Shown here piece after piece: positions 35,466 to 44,439 of a stretch of 64,000 nt of DNA (position 1 is its first letter; each line of letters starts with the position of its first letter). The stretch covers positions 242,814 to 306,813 of the forward strand of contig JAIXUD010000009.1 in the NCBI GenBank assembly GCA_027483645.1, in the 5' to 3' direction. Under the pieces are notes generated by a model, which searched no databases, had not been told where the DNA came from, and was given only the letters and a program-made list of their open reading frames with translations. Source of the stretch: Sphingobacteriales bacterium. Its GTDB lineage: Bacteria; Bacteroidota; Bacteroidia; Chitinophagales; CAIOSU01. A program made the position numbers and the translations under genes.

Positions 35466-37220
35466 TTACAATTTCATTTTTAAGATTTCGAGCGCCTCAA
35501 GAAATACTATATCTTCCTGTTTGATAACATTTTGAATTTTAGTACGACTAAATACATCTGGGGTTATTCCTATTCCGTAAAATACAGACCCATCATTCCA
35601 TCGAACGTCTAATGCCGTATATCTTACTGTATAGCTATTGGGCAACTCAATAAAATTGACAACCCCATCAGTTCCTGCAGTGTTGTCGCCAACGATCGTC
35701 CCAAGGTTGTATTTTTTTATTAGGCCAATTATGGTTTCGGCATAGCTTTGGGCACCGGAGCCCGTCATGCAAACCATGGGACAAGAAAAAGTTGGCGATT
35801 TTGGTGAAAAGCTCCAAGTGAAATTAACTGTGCTCGTATCAGGAACATATCCTAAGAATCTCGGCCCATAATATATCGGCAGTATTCTTTTAGTGCTTAT
35901 TAGTTCTTTCCCAGTGAAGTGCCTTAATACGGCCAAGGCCGTGTATGGTTCTTTCGGATAACACCTTAAATCTAGTAAGATACCTTTGGCCGCAGCAAGC
36001 TTTGAAATCATTGGTTCGAAATCTGCCTTTGTTAGTGCGCAGAGGTTAATATAAAACATATTCGATTCAAGTTCGTAAACGCTTCCCTTTGATGGTTTTC
36101 TGACAGGAAAGTTTATCGGTGGAGAAGAAGTTCGTTTCAAAGTAAGGGAATATTCGTTACCATTTGGTTTTCTAATGTCAAGCTTTATGAAGGAACCCTC
36201 ACGTCCGCTTAAGCAATAGTAAGAAGCAAACCTTTTACGAGCGGTTGGGGTCGCAACGGCTAGAATGTATTGCCCTACGCTGTCTATGTATGCTCCAGCG
36301 TCAACGCCGTCTATCTTGATTATTGCATCGCCTAGTCGAATATCTAATGACGAATCGAATGCGGTAACCACAAGCTGGTTTTCTATCCATAATGCTGTAA
36401 GGGGAGGTATAGCAGCTATTGATTGAATGGGCGTATTGCGTTCATAGATTGCGCCATGCGCATCACCGAGCTGTGATACCATTCTTATCAGCGCATTTTG
36501 ATAGCCGTCACCATCAAACAAAACACTTAAACTACCCCTTAAATTTTCCGTCCATAAATCTAGGGGGCTAATATAGGGGTGAAAATGCAACAGTTCATTC
36601 CAGCAAATTATCAGTGATGCTACTTGCCGAGTAATGCTGTCTGCCTTATCTGGAAATGGAGAATTTTGCGAAATTGGATTAGGCCCCTTTGCTGCTAAGA
36701 CAATTGGAAAAGAAGCCCATCCACTAGTGCCTAAGGGGACAGTCACAATCTCCTTTCCTGTCAGATAATGAGGCAGCTTAGAGAGTGGTTTCTTTACTAT
36801 GTTACTGGAAAACATTTTAGCAGCGTCAGGATTCGCACTGAGTCCTTTATATCCAGCATGTTTCCAAAAAATTACTTTCTGTTTGTTGCTGTATACGAGA
36901 GGTGACACCGCAACCGGTTTTCTATCTCGTGTGAATTGCATTTCAGGAATCATCTGGAATGCTTTTCTTAAGCTGTCCACTAACTCTTCATCCGTTTGAG
37001 CATTAATAACTTTGCTGATACCTGCCATAGCAAATTGCTGCCAGTAAAGCTCGCCCTGCTTGATGCCTGGATAAAAGTATTTTATGCAACCGTAAAGTTT
37101 CGAAAAAACGACTATATTCTCAACACGTCTATCCTTTGCTTGGTTGCTAGCGAGGGTTAAGCTGGGACGTGCTAGCAGTAATAATAAAAGCAAAGGTAGT
37201 ATGAAAGACAGATTCTTCAT
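35466..37220 (-). CDS. S41-family peptidase in the lanthipeptide operon
   Basis: A 584-residue protein with signal peptide (MKNLSFILPLLLLLLLARPS), a helical N-terminal domain, a PDZ-like part (about 285-365) and an S41 protease domain: the serine lies in GSGAQSYAETI and the lysine region in IVGDNTAGTDG. S41 peptidases occur in some Bacteroidota lanthipeptide loci, where a leader-cleaving role is possible. It is the last gene of the operon and its start meets the LanB stop at one base. It acts outside the cytoplasm. Confidence 0.85.
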   Translation of the reverse strand: MKNLSFILPLLLLLLLARPSLTLASNQAKDRRVENIVVFSKLYGCIKYFYPGIKQGELYWQQFAMAGISKVINAQTDEELVDSLRKAFQMIPEMQFTRDRKPVAVSPLVYSNKQKVIFWKHAGYKGLSANPDAAKMFSSNIVKKPLSKLPHYLTGKEIVTVPLGTSGWASFPIVLAAKGPNPISQNSPFPDKADSITRQVASLIICWNELLHFHPYISPLDLWTENLRGSLSVLFDGDGYQNALIRMVSQLGDAHGAIYERNTPIQSIAAIPPLTALWIENQLVVTAFDSSLDIRLGDAIIKIDGVDAGAYIDSVGQYILAVATPTARKRFASYYCLSGREGSFIKLDIRKPNGNEYSLTLKRTSSPPINFPVRKPSKGSVYELESNMFYINLCALTKADFEPMISKLAAAKGILLDLRCYPKEPYTALAVLRHFTGKELISTKRILPIYYGPRFLGYVPDTSTVNFTWSFSPKSPTFSCPMVCMTGSGAQSYAETIIGLIKKYNLGTIVGDNTAGTDGVVNFIELPNSYTVRYTALDVRWNDGSVFYGIGITPDVFSRTKIQNVIKQEDIVFLEALEILKMKL

Positions 37221-40200
37221 TATTGCATATTTTTATTATTGATAGCTATCCACGAACCGTATGCCAAAGAAACCAAATCATATGCGAGAGTTTCCTTCTG
37301 GTTCGTTCTATTCGTGAACAGCCTATTTAGGCTCATGTGTATCAAAGATATGACAATATCCTTCTTAGCGTCGCCATCTACACGTTCTAAAAGTTGCTTT
37401 ACAATGGCCTGGTTTGCCACATGCCGTTCCCTCATAACCCGAATGGCATCAATTACCATGGAATCGTCGAATGGCTGATGCAGCAGAAATTTCAACACCA
37501 TCTTCTTTAACTCCTTGTTTCCATCATTCTCCAATTTCATCGCGATATTGCCCATGCCAATTTTTGCGGCTAAGGCATTTTTCGTCAATTCAAGCATGTC
37601 CTTCCCTTCAGAAATATTTAAACCAAATTCTTCCAGTATGAAGTGAATATTGAATAGTGCTGCGGTAAAGAAAATCTTTTCAGAATCCTCCTGGCCATTA
37701 AACTGCCGTATGATTTCATACATGCATACAGAGTCATGGTAAAAGTATGTCTCAATATCTAGCATGTTCTCTACTCCATACCTTAAATATTCTTTGTGGT
37801 ATATATCCGTCTGCACTTTGTGGATGAGCTTACTAGAAAGCTTCCTACTTGCCATTTCCATAAAAACAGCCAGGCACTCCGCTTTCTTGCCGTCCATTGG
37901 CTCAAGCCTTATCCTCAGGTGAAACTCCTCGTCAAAATACTTTACAAAAAACCACTTTTTAATTAATTTTTTCTTCTGGAGATGTTCAATTATTTCTGGA
38001 ACGGCCACTAAGAGAATCGAATCAAGCACGTTAGGGTTAGCATATACTTTTACATATACCCATTCATTGCCAAAGAAGACATCATTTTCTCGCTCCGTAT
38101 CCTCTCCATAGTAGGTCGGGTTACCAATCTTCGGAGTATCCTTGAAGAATGACACTATGACTTCATTGGTATACGTTTCCCCATCACTGCATTTTACTAG
38201 GAAATTCTCATCGTGAAGATGTTCTGAAACGTGCACCACATGCCCTTTTATTACTTCATTTAAGAACATCTCACAGCTTAGGTGGCTGTCAAAATCAACA
38301 AGCAATTTCTGATCGCCGTTGTTTATCGTAACAAGTCTTGGCAACTTATACTTCGAGCGTACATATTTGGCTAGCTTAAGGGAATCGGGCTCCGATTTCA
38401 TCATCTGGATGTCATCTGGGAAGAATTGCCAACTGGCAGGAGCCAGAACAACGTTACGGAAAGTTACCCTTGGCATAAAGCATGCATGATGCTTTATGCT
38501 GCCCCAATCGAAGTTAAGCCCTTGAAATGTGTTTTGAGTCTGCAAGTCACTCAGGAATTGATAGAGTGACAGGTCGTCTGTGGGATAGTTATGCGCATTG
38601 CTCAATTTCGGTAGAATGTACCTGTTCAACGCCTTAGAACGCAAGCGGACATCATTGTTGGCTACGCTCACCATTAGGTCGCCAAGGGAAATTTGTTTCG
38701 CAGAGTTAAGCGCAAAGTTACTGAATACTGTGATTTCATACTCCCGGAAAGAGAGTCTACCAGTAATGTTACCAAGGGATGCTTGCGATAAGTTGTTTAT
38801 CTCCGCTATGAGGTAGGAATCTCGGTTATCCTTTTCCTTGGCACATATAGCCTGTATCAGGCTGCTCATTTCCGCATTAATATGGCCAAATCTCCCGAGC
38901 ATAGACGCTGCTGTTGCTCCGCTTGCCATTATGAACTCTATCTTATCGCTTCCCACATCTTTGTCCTGCCCATAAATTCTAAATAAAATGGAGAAAGTAT
39001 CAGAGAGCATTTGGGCGCTTCCTGCATCTTCAGATAGGTCACTCTCATTTATGGTTATTTCATACTCTCCATTCATTAACGCGGACAGGTATCTTTTCGC
39101 CAAGAACCCAGCGAATTGGTTTTTTCCAACTGAATGGTCTAAATTTAAGTCAGGATATTTGTAGTTGTTAAGGTTGGCATATCTGATACCAATTTCTGGA
39201 TCAAGCACTTCTAGTAGGGGAACCTCTTTTTCGCCGTACCGCTTGATAAACTGCGACTTGAATTTATCCAGTGTCGGGTTTACAGATAGGCCATTCTCGT
39301 TTCCCGGTTCCAATATGGGAAGGCATTTGGCCAACGTGTCGATAGTTTCTTGAGATATGATGGCCACACTAGCTTGCTTGTACAAAACGGAATGTAACAC
39401 GTTATGACTGCTTAACCCTAAATCCACTTTCAGAGTCTCCAATGAGGATATTACTTCCTCACTTTGGCCAATTGCCGTTTTCCTAATATCTTCAAGTGCC
39501 TTCTGTACCGCTGGAAAATGTATGCTGATATATTCCGGAGTGTCTTCCTCAAATGGATTTTGGGATTCTATGCTTCCCAGAGAAGCGTCGCTAAGCAATA
39601 CTTTTGACTCAATTGCTTTACCAATATACTCCTCTGAGTCAACCTTTGTATAGCCGAGTGAAGTTAGTGCCTTTATAAGATCGTCGTAGCCATAGTATTT
39701 GGGCGATGACTTTATTAGTGCATGTAGTAGTGGAGAATAGGGTATCTCCGCAAGCTCATACTTACAACGTAACCCTTTCTCCGTAAATCCTAAATACCGT
39801 ATACACTCTCCGTTAAGCCAAGCTGTTGGATTTACAGCATATTTCTGAAGAGGGTACAAGCTCGAATCTCCAGCCAGGCGATTGAGCAACGCGCTTAGGA
39901 AAGACGAGTCAATCTTGAATTTTCTATCATACTCCTGTATGCGCGATAAAGTAACTAGCGAGTTTTCTTTCCCGATGTGAGCAACGGATAGGCCAGCATT
40001 TAATCCGAACGGTGTACACCGCGTTGACATTCGGGTTAAGTACTTAACTAATGATATTATTACTGACCTCCTCTCCTTAGTAGGGAGAGTGCAATCAATG
40101 AGTTTCTTACAGTGCTTATATAGTGCTGGGCTCGATAGGTAGAGTGCCTCTAAAAAAATAGGGTTACTTATCGTTTGCAAGAAGCTACTTTCACTTTCCA

Positions 40201-40276
40201 AAGCCATCTTCAAAGAGGAGAAAGGAAACAGAGGAGTTCGAACAACCGCCACTTTGAAATTATCGTATGATCCCAT
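37220..40276 (-). CDS. Full-length class I lanthipeptide dehydratase (LanB)
   Basis: A 1018-residue LanB-type enzyme that dehydrates Ser/Thr of a precursor using glutamyl-tRNA. The N-terminal glutamylation domain starts KVAVVRTPLFPFS and has LVKYLTRMSTRCTPFGLNAG, the RxTPFG signature. The C-terminal SpaB_C-type elimination domain (about 730-1000) contains WVYVKVYANP, IEHL and HLRIRLEP. Both halves are joined in one chain, as in Firmicutes NisB-type enzymes. It is 9 bp after the LanC gene. Confidence 0.9.
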   Translation of the reverse strand: MGSYDNFKVAVVRTPLFPFSSLKMALESESSFLQTISNPIFLEALYLSSPALYKHCKKLIDCTLPTKERRSVIISLVKYLTRMSTRCTPFGLNAGLSVAHIGKENSLVTLSRIQEYDRKFKIDSSFLSALLNRLAGDSSLYPLQKYAVNPTAWLNGECIRYLGFTEKGLRCKYELAEIPYSPLLHALIKSSPKYYGYDDLIKALTSLGYTKVDSEEYIGKAIESKVLLSDASLGSIESQNPFEEDTPEYISIHFPAVQKALEDIRKTAIGQSEEVISSLETLKVDLGLSSHNVLHSVLYKQASVAIISQETIDTLAKCLPILEPGNENGLSVNPTLDKFKSQFIKRYGEKEVPLLEVLDPEIGIRYANLNNYKYPDLNLDHSVGKNQFAGFLAKRYLSALMNGEYEITINESDLSEDAGSAQMLSDTFSILFRIYGQDKDVGSDKIEFIMASGATAASMLGRFGHINAEMSSLIQAICAKEKDNRDSYLIAEINNLSQASLGNITGRLSFREYEITVFSNFALNSAKQISLGDLMVSVANNDVRLRSKALNRYILPKLSNAHNYPTDDLSLYQFLSDLQTQNTFQGLNFDWGSIKHHACFMPRVTFRNVVLAPASWQFFPDDIQMMKSEPDSLKLAKYVRSKYKLPRLVTINNGDQKLLVDFDSHLSCEMFLNEVIKGHVVHVSEHLHDENFLVKCSDGETYTNEVIVSFFKDTPKIGNPTYYGEDTERENDVFFGNEWVYVKVYANPNVLDSILLVAVPEIIEHLQKKKLIKKWFFVKYFDEEFHLRIRLEPMDGKKAECLAVFMEMASRKLSSKLIHKVQTDIYHKEYLRYGVENMLDIETYFYHDSVCMYEIIRQFNGQEDSEKIFFTAALFNIHFILEEFGLNISEGKDMLELTKNALAAKIGMGNIAMKLENDGNKELKKMVLKFLLHQPFDDSMVIDAIRVMRERHVANQAIVKQLLERVDGDAKKDIVISLIHMSLNRLFTNRTNQKETLAYDLVSLAYGSWIAINNKNMQ

Positions 40277-40285
40277 GAATACGTA

Positions 40286-41521
40286 TTATGAAAGCAATAG
40301 GATTCTATCCCAGTCAGGAGAAGTATCGTCAACGTATGCTATCAATGAAAGTCCAATTCCTGATATGCCATTAAGAAAGCTGTTCGAAGGAACCCAAATA
40401 AGCTCATCATTGTCATCATACTCCTTTTTTAAGAAGGTACGCTCCTTCGCATCGGGATGGCGGCCATGGGTAAGCAAATACCTAAAGCCCAATAATGACG
40501 CGTCCCTATACTCGCTCACTCCGGTGTGTTGGTACAACCGGTTAAACAAGTGAGCCGCCCCTGAGGTACCATGACACAAGCATCCCTCATAGCTGTAAAT
40601 TCGGGGATCAAGATTTCTAACGCAGTGGACTGCTATGTGCTGGGCTTTCTCCAACATCAGATTATTCCGAAAATTTTTTCCTGCTAAATACAATGAATTC
40701 GCAATACCTAAATCTCCATAGCACCATGAGAGACGGGAGAGTTGCTTATGACCATCCTCGTATATCTTACCAGGATACATGCAAACGCTATCCTGAAGCT
40801 CTTGTGTTATCAGCCAATCATAGGTCCCGTTTGCTAATGATAATACGTGCCTGTCAGCGTCAAGGCTCTCGTACATTTTAGAAAGCATCACTATTATACT
40901 AGGCATGCCATGAGCCAAGCCTAGATTCACTCCTACGGATGGATAGGAGTCGTATATCTGCTTTTCATTCCAGTAGATACCTGAGGCTTGTATTATTGCG
41001 GAATCGGAAAGTATTTCTACAGTAGTCCTCATAGCTTTCTCCTTTATGGGACTATCTTCGCTTTCCAAAAAATAATTGGTAATTCCCAGCAGCCCGTGCA
41101 GAGTGTCGTAGTCGCCGTCGGAGCCCATTTCAAGCAAGCATTCATACATCTGTCTTTGTATGCTTTCGATATCTAGTCGAAAGAACCGTAATGGCAATCC
41201 TTTGGCTTTTAGATGCTCATGCATCCAGAGGATTCCAGCAATCCCATTACTAAACGTTGGGGGAAGTATACCCTCATAGAGCGAGTTGATGCTGGTTTTA
41301 TAATAGTACTCGCACAACTCTTTATGTAAAGAGTTATGCGAGTATGAGTATAGGTATGCATAGAATAGTGCAGTTCCCGCCGTTCCATTTAAAAGGCTAG
41401 GTGGTTCTTTCCATGTCTCTTCACTAGGCATCAATGCTTGAGCTAAGCTATCGAGAGTTTCATTAACGAAAGAATTCTCATCTGGCGGACAAATCCTTTG
41501 CCAATCTTCATGAAGGACCAT
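40286..41521 (-). CDS. LanC-like lanthionine cyclase
   Basis: A 411-residue (alpha/alpha)6-barrel protein. Zinc ligands are C267 (LSWCYGDLG), C316 and H317 (CLCHGTSG), and the catalytic histidine is H204 in GLAHGMPS. LNGTAGTALF and SNGIAGILW are two of the GG motifs. It adds Cys thiols to dehydrated residues to form lanthionine rings, working after the LanB gene product. It is 6 bp after the next unknown gene. Confidence 0.9.
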   Translation of the reverse strand: MVLHEDWQRICPPDENSFVNETLDSLAQALMPSEETWKEPPSLLNGTAGTALFYAYLYSYSHNSLHKELCEYYYKTSINSLYEGILPPTFSNGIAGILWMHEHLKAKGLPLRFFRLDIESIQRQMYECLLEMGSDGDYDTLHGLLGITNYFLESEDSPIKEKAMRTTVEILSDSAIIQASGIYWNEKQIYDSYPSVGVNLGLAHGMPSIIVMLSKMYESLDADRHVLSLANGTYDWLITQELQDSVCMYPGKIYEDGHKQLSRLSWCYGDLGIANSLYLAGKNFRNNLMLEKAQHIAVHCVRNLDPRIYSYEGCLCHGTSGAAHLFNRLYQHTGVSEYRDASLLGFRYLLTHGRHPDAKERTFLKKEYDDNDELIWVPSNSFLNGISGIGLSLIAYVDDTSPDWDRILLLS

Positions 41522-41527
41522 GTATAT

Positions 41528-42469
41528 CTATCTTTGCAATGTCGTCGTGCGAGTTGGACCTACCGCTATGCCCGGTCCTGAATCTGGACAGTCTGGCCTT
41601 CCAATAATGTTACAGGTATTGGGCCATCCAGTTCCTGGAGTGCCTTCGCAGCATTTTCTTCTAGGGTTGGTACCAAATCTGGAAACGAATGGCACACCCG
41701 TCGGATCCCACCCGCCCCCATCGCCGCTATATCCTATGTTTACACCAGCTATCGACCGCCTTTCAAAATTAAGGGTTGGTGGGTAGTTTGCCCAGTTGAG
41801 CCAGATAGTGCCAAAGGTGGCAGCTAATGCGCCTGCAACAATGGTGACATAGTTGCTGCCTGACACATCAGTACAACCTTTGCTAGAGGGAATAACAGAC
41901 GATAACGTTTCGCCGATGATAGCACCTTTTGCGCCAACTCCAATCCAATAAGGCAGCTGTAATTGATTCACGCCTTCTATTGAAGACAAAACACTGGTCC
42001 AATCTCCCGGAGAGCCTATGATTTCGTTAAAGTAAGTACGATTTGCTTCAGCAATAGCCACACCCATTAACACAGAAGCTTTTGCCTCGGTGCTTAACTC
42101 TTGCTGCATGGTAGAATCCCCTACAAAATTTATGTAATCCCCAATAGTGTTAAGTGGAATTTTCTTTACACCTACCGTTAACTGGTTTATTAATGCAATC
42201 TGATTCTCTGAAAAAACTTCCGCGAATGCGCATTCTGGATCGACATACGCATTGTAGAAGCTTCCTAGATACGATTTGATTTGCAATTGCTGTTGGATTG
42301 TAACAGGATCGGAATAATACGTGGTAGAAATAAAATCATAAAGAGCATTGCCTAATGCTTCCTCATCGGGCGTAGGCGCTGCTGCCATTACCGCGGCGAT
42401 GGAGTTCAAGCCGGTTTGATACGTCTCTATCAATGCTTGATAACTGTTGATAAAAGTTCTTTGTGCCAT
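41528..42469 (-). CDS. Unknown protein with Cys-rich tail: candidate lanthipeptide substrate
   Basis: A 313-residue protein with no signal peptide. Residues about 1-190 are helical and share a block (LQLPYWIGVGAKGAIIGE) with the neighbouring 42502-43611 protein (RLPYWVCAAIYGALAQ). A hydrophobic Gly/Ala part follows (about 195-225). The last 60 residues are Gly/Pro-rich with four cysteines and many Ser/Thr (RRKCCEGTPGTGWPNTC, then GRPDCPDSG, TRTTT). Being 6 bp before LanC and having a modifiable tail, it may be an unusually large precursor. No canonical short precursor is seen. Confidence 0.6.
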   Translation of the reverse strand: MAQRTFINSYQALIETYQTGLNSIAAVMAAAPTPDEEALGNALYDFISTTYYSDPVTIQQQLQIKSYLGSFYNAYVDPECAFAEVFSENQIALINQLTVGVKKIPLNTIGDYINFVGDSTMQQELSTEAKASVLMGVAIAEANRTYFNEIIGSPGDWTSVLSSIEGVNQLQLPYWIGVGAKGAIIGETLSSVIPSSKGCTDVSGSNYVTIVAGALAATFGTIWLNWANYPPTLNFERRSIAGVNIGYSGDGGGWDPTGVPFVSRFGTNPRRKCCEGTPGTGWPNTCNIIGRPDCPDSGPGIAVGPTRTTTLQR

Positions 42470-42501
42470 GATATGAAGTTGGTTTAGTTATGAATTACTA
42501 T

Positions 42502-43611
42502 CTAAGCTCGCGTATAGAAGGAAGGTAATAGGGTGTGGTATGGAATAAGGTGAATGATTTTTGCATTGCTAACCCCAAGGCCACCCAATAGCGAGGCGAC
42601 CATCTGGTTGCTGGTTGAGCATTGATCGGGCTGCGCTAACGCTCCATATATTGCAGCGCATACCCAGTAAGGGAGACGAGCCATGTTTTCAGATGCATCA
42701 GGGGCGAAGTAACCTGACGAGTACCAGTTATTGCTAGGTACATCAATTGCTGCTAATAGGTATTCATAGCAGCTTAAGCCCTCTTGTAGCGCAATTAACA
42801 GAGGAAATTTCTGTTTGTCAGAAAGATTAAATTGATTAATATTATTTATGATGCCCTTAATAGTATTATCGATTGAATTTACAGGATTGCCAAGTACTGC
42901 CTTGAATACTGAGTTGATTAAACAATATTGGTTAGTATCGTACAATGGCACATAACCACGGATATAGTTATTTACAGCCATTTCTACGGTGGAAGTATAC
43001 TCAATATGCGCTACTGGCAGCATAGAGGCATTTTCAAAATATATAGTGATGTTATCAAAGCTTCCTTCGTCTCCAGGCACAGCTCTTGTTGGTTCTCCTG
43101 ATGCCATGGTCTGTTCATAATATCCATTACCTAGATCTGCCAATCCATTTGGATTCATAAACTGTGCTACTTCAATGCGGCCAATCTCTATCCATTCGAT
43201 GGTTGACAAAAGATACGCGAATATCGAGCCGTTAGGTAAAATTTTCAGTGCAGTAGTGTCTGGTGGAAATGTATATCCCTGATGAAGTACATAACCTTCA
43301 TCGGAGGTAACAATTTTTCCTTCCACATCTAAAATAAAATCTTTCCCTGTTGTATATATTATTGAGCCAAGAGGACTTTCGATTTGAAAGAATGTAAGTG
43401 GCAAGCCCTGTACGCTAAGTCTTAATAATACTTCTTCAAAGGTAGTAAAACTTAAATAGTAGCCTATTTCGGGACAAAAAACTCTCTGTACATATTGACT
43501 TACAAGCGCAGCTAGTTGTTTTTCGTCAATGGGGTTTGTGAGGTTTTGCTCAATAAAGGACATCCCACCATTAAAGATTCCAGCTACTGAGATGTCTTGC
43601 AATGGTATCAT
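42502..43611 (-). CDS. Unknown operon-leader protein sharing a domain with its neighbour
   Basis: A 369-residue protein, first in the lanthipeptide operon. The N-terminal half (about 1-200) is strand-rich (LGSIIYTTGKDFILDVEGK). The C-terminal half is helical and repeats the layout of the next protein, with WYSSGYF... ENMARLPYWVCAAIYGALAQ (about 300-330) and a closing LLGGLGVSNAK. It has few cysteines, so it seems less likely to be a substrate. The seven-copy 10-bp repeat lies just upstream. Confidence 0.6.
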   Translation of the reverse strand: MIPLQDISVAGIFNGGMSFIEQNLTNPIDEKQLAALVSQYVQRVFCPEIGYYLSFTTFEEVLLRLSVQGLPLTFFQIESPLGSIIYTTGKDFILDVEGKIVTSDEGYVLHQGYTFPPDTTALKILPNGSIFAYLLSTIEWIEIGRIEVAQFMNPNGLADLGNGYYEQTMASGEPTRAVPGDEGSFDNITIYFENASMLPVAHIEYTSTVEMAVNNYIRGYVPLYDTNQYCLINSVFKAVLGNPVNSIDNTIKGIINNINQFNLSDKQKFPLLIALQEGLSCYEYLLAAIDVPSNNWYSSGYFAPDASENMARLPYWVCAAIYGALAQPDQCSTSNQMVASLLGGLGVSNAKIIHLIPYHTLLPSFYTRA

Positions 43612-43634
43612 AATGCCCTCTTCTATTGTTTACG

Positions 43635-43704
43635 AACTATTTCCAACTATTTCCAACTATTTCCAACTATTTCCAACTATTTCCAACTATTTCCAACTAT
43701 TTCC
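43635..43704. repeat. Seven-copy 10-bp tandem repeat before the lanthipeptide operon
   Basis: The unit AACTATTTCC repeats perfectly for 70 bp, ending 24 bp upstream of the first gene of the operon (start 43611). One unit equals about one helical turn, so repeated half-sites face the same side of the DNA. It suggests either a binding array or a length-variable promoter spacer. Confidence 0.9.
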
Positions 43705-43814
43705 TAAATTACATCTTTTATTTTAATTTGCAACTAGCTAATACAAAATATCAGATAGTTAGTTAGTAATAATATTGTTATTTTACGTTTACAACACGAA
43801 TTTTGAGCTTGGTG

Positions 43815-44172
43815 CTCCATTGAGCAGTTAACAGCTTTAGGCAATGATACCAAAATGTTTTATGTCCATCCTAGAGAATTTCTGTGCTATTCAGAATTGC
43901 GGGTTGCAGAAAAGAAAGCTTTTACTTCTGTTGAGGAGATAGCGTTAATAAATGTAAAGGTTTCTCCCAACCCAAATGTACGTAAGTATAAAAAATAATT
44001 ACCCTCTAGCTAATATGGAGAAGTTTTTGTTTTTGACTTATCTGGACGCATCACTTTCTCAACATTAAGCTTTATAGAAAGTATTGATATAGAGGTACCA
44101 AGCTCTGGAATTTATATTTCCCAAACTCGTGTTGACGAAATTGTAGTATACAAAAAGGTCATCGTACAGTAA
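43815..44172 (+). pseudogene. Broken T9SS-sorted protein gene (C-terminal remnant)
   Basis: One frame reads to ALINVKVSPNPN and stops. Another frame further on reads VFDLSGRITFSTLSF and ends with SGIYISQTRVDEIVVYKKVIVQ plus TAA, the full pattern of a T9SS type A sorting domain (PNP ... L.G ... G.Y ... KK.V). A frameshift or small deletion near 43995-44010 separates them and no intact start is seen. It precedes direct-repeat copy B, just as the intact T9SS gene precedes copy A. Confidence 0.7.
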
Positions 44173-44199
44173 CAGCACTGCACTTAGCGGGTCCCAGCG

Positions 44200-44319
44200 A
44201 AAGGGTTGCCAAAACTGACGTCTCGCTATAGGGAGACGGAATTTTGTAAAATTCTTTCAAGCTCCAGCGAACGGGTCTTGGATATCTTTGCAGAAGAAAA
44301 TTTAAGACTTGTGAGCGTG
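44200..44319. repeat. Direct-repeat copy B flanking the lanthipeptide module
   Basis: The same ordered blocks as 33249-33358, with a longer spacer hairpin (CGTCTC...GAGACG). The 120 bp lie 27 bp after the T9SS relic, and an ~13-bp stem (CTTCTTTTTCTGG) about 15 bp further may end transcription. Confidence 0.75.
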
Positions 44320-44439
44320 GCCTTACCGTCGTTCTTTTTGCTTCTTTTTCTGGCGGCGTTACCCAGAAAAAGAAGGACGCTCAGCACAACGCCATGCCCT
44401 CGGTTCAAGGACATGGCGCTGAATAGCGCGGAATAGCAT

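Noticed and set aside
43612-43640. Search for a short LanA-type precursor near the lanthipeptide operon
   Set aside because: No frame of 30-90 codons with a leader, Gly-Gly and a Cys/Ser/Thr core is present on either strand of the gaps at 35418-35465, 42470-42501 or 43612-43850.
44206-44436. 76-codon frame through direct-repeat copy B
   Set aside because: Both repeat copies can be read in a similar frame, but one ends early, starts differ, and the downstream part is a poly-T stem. It reads as noncoding repeat.
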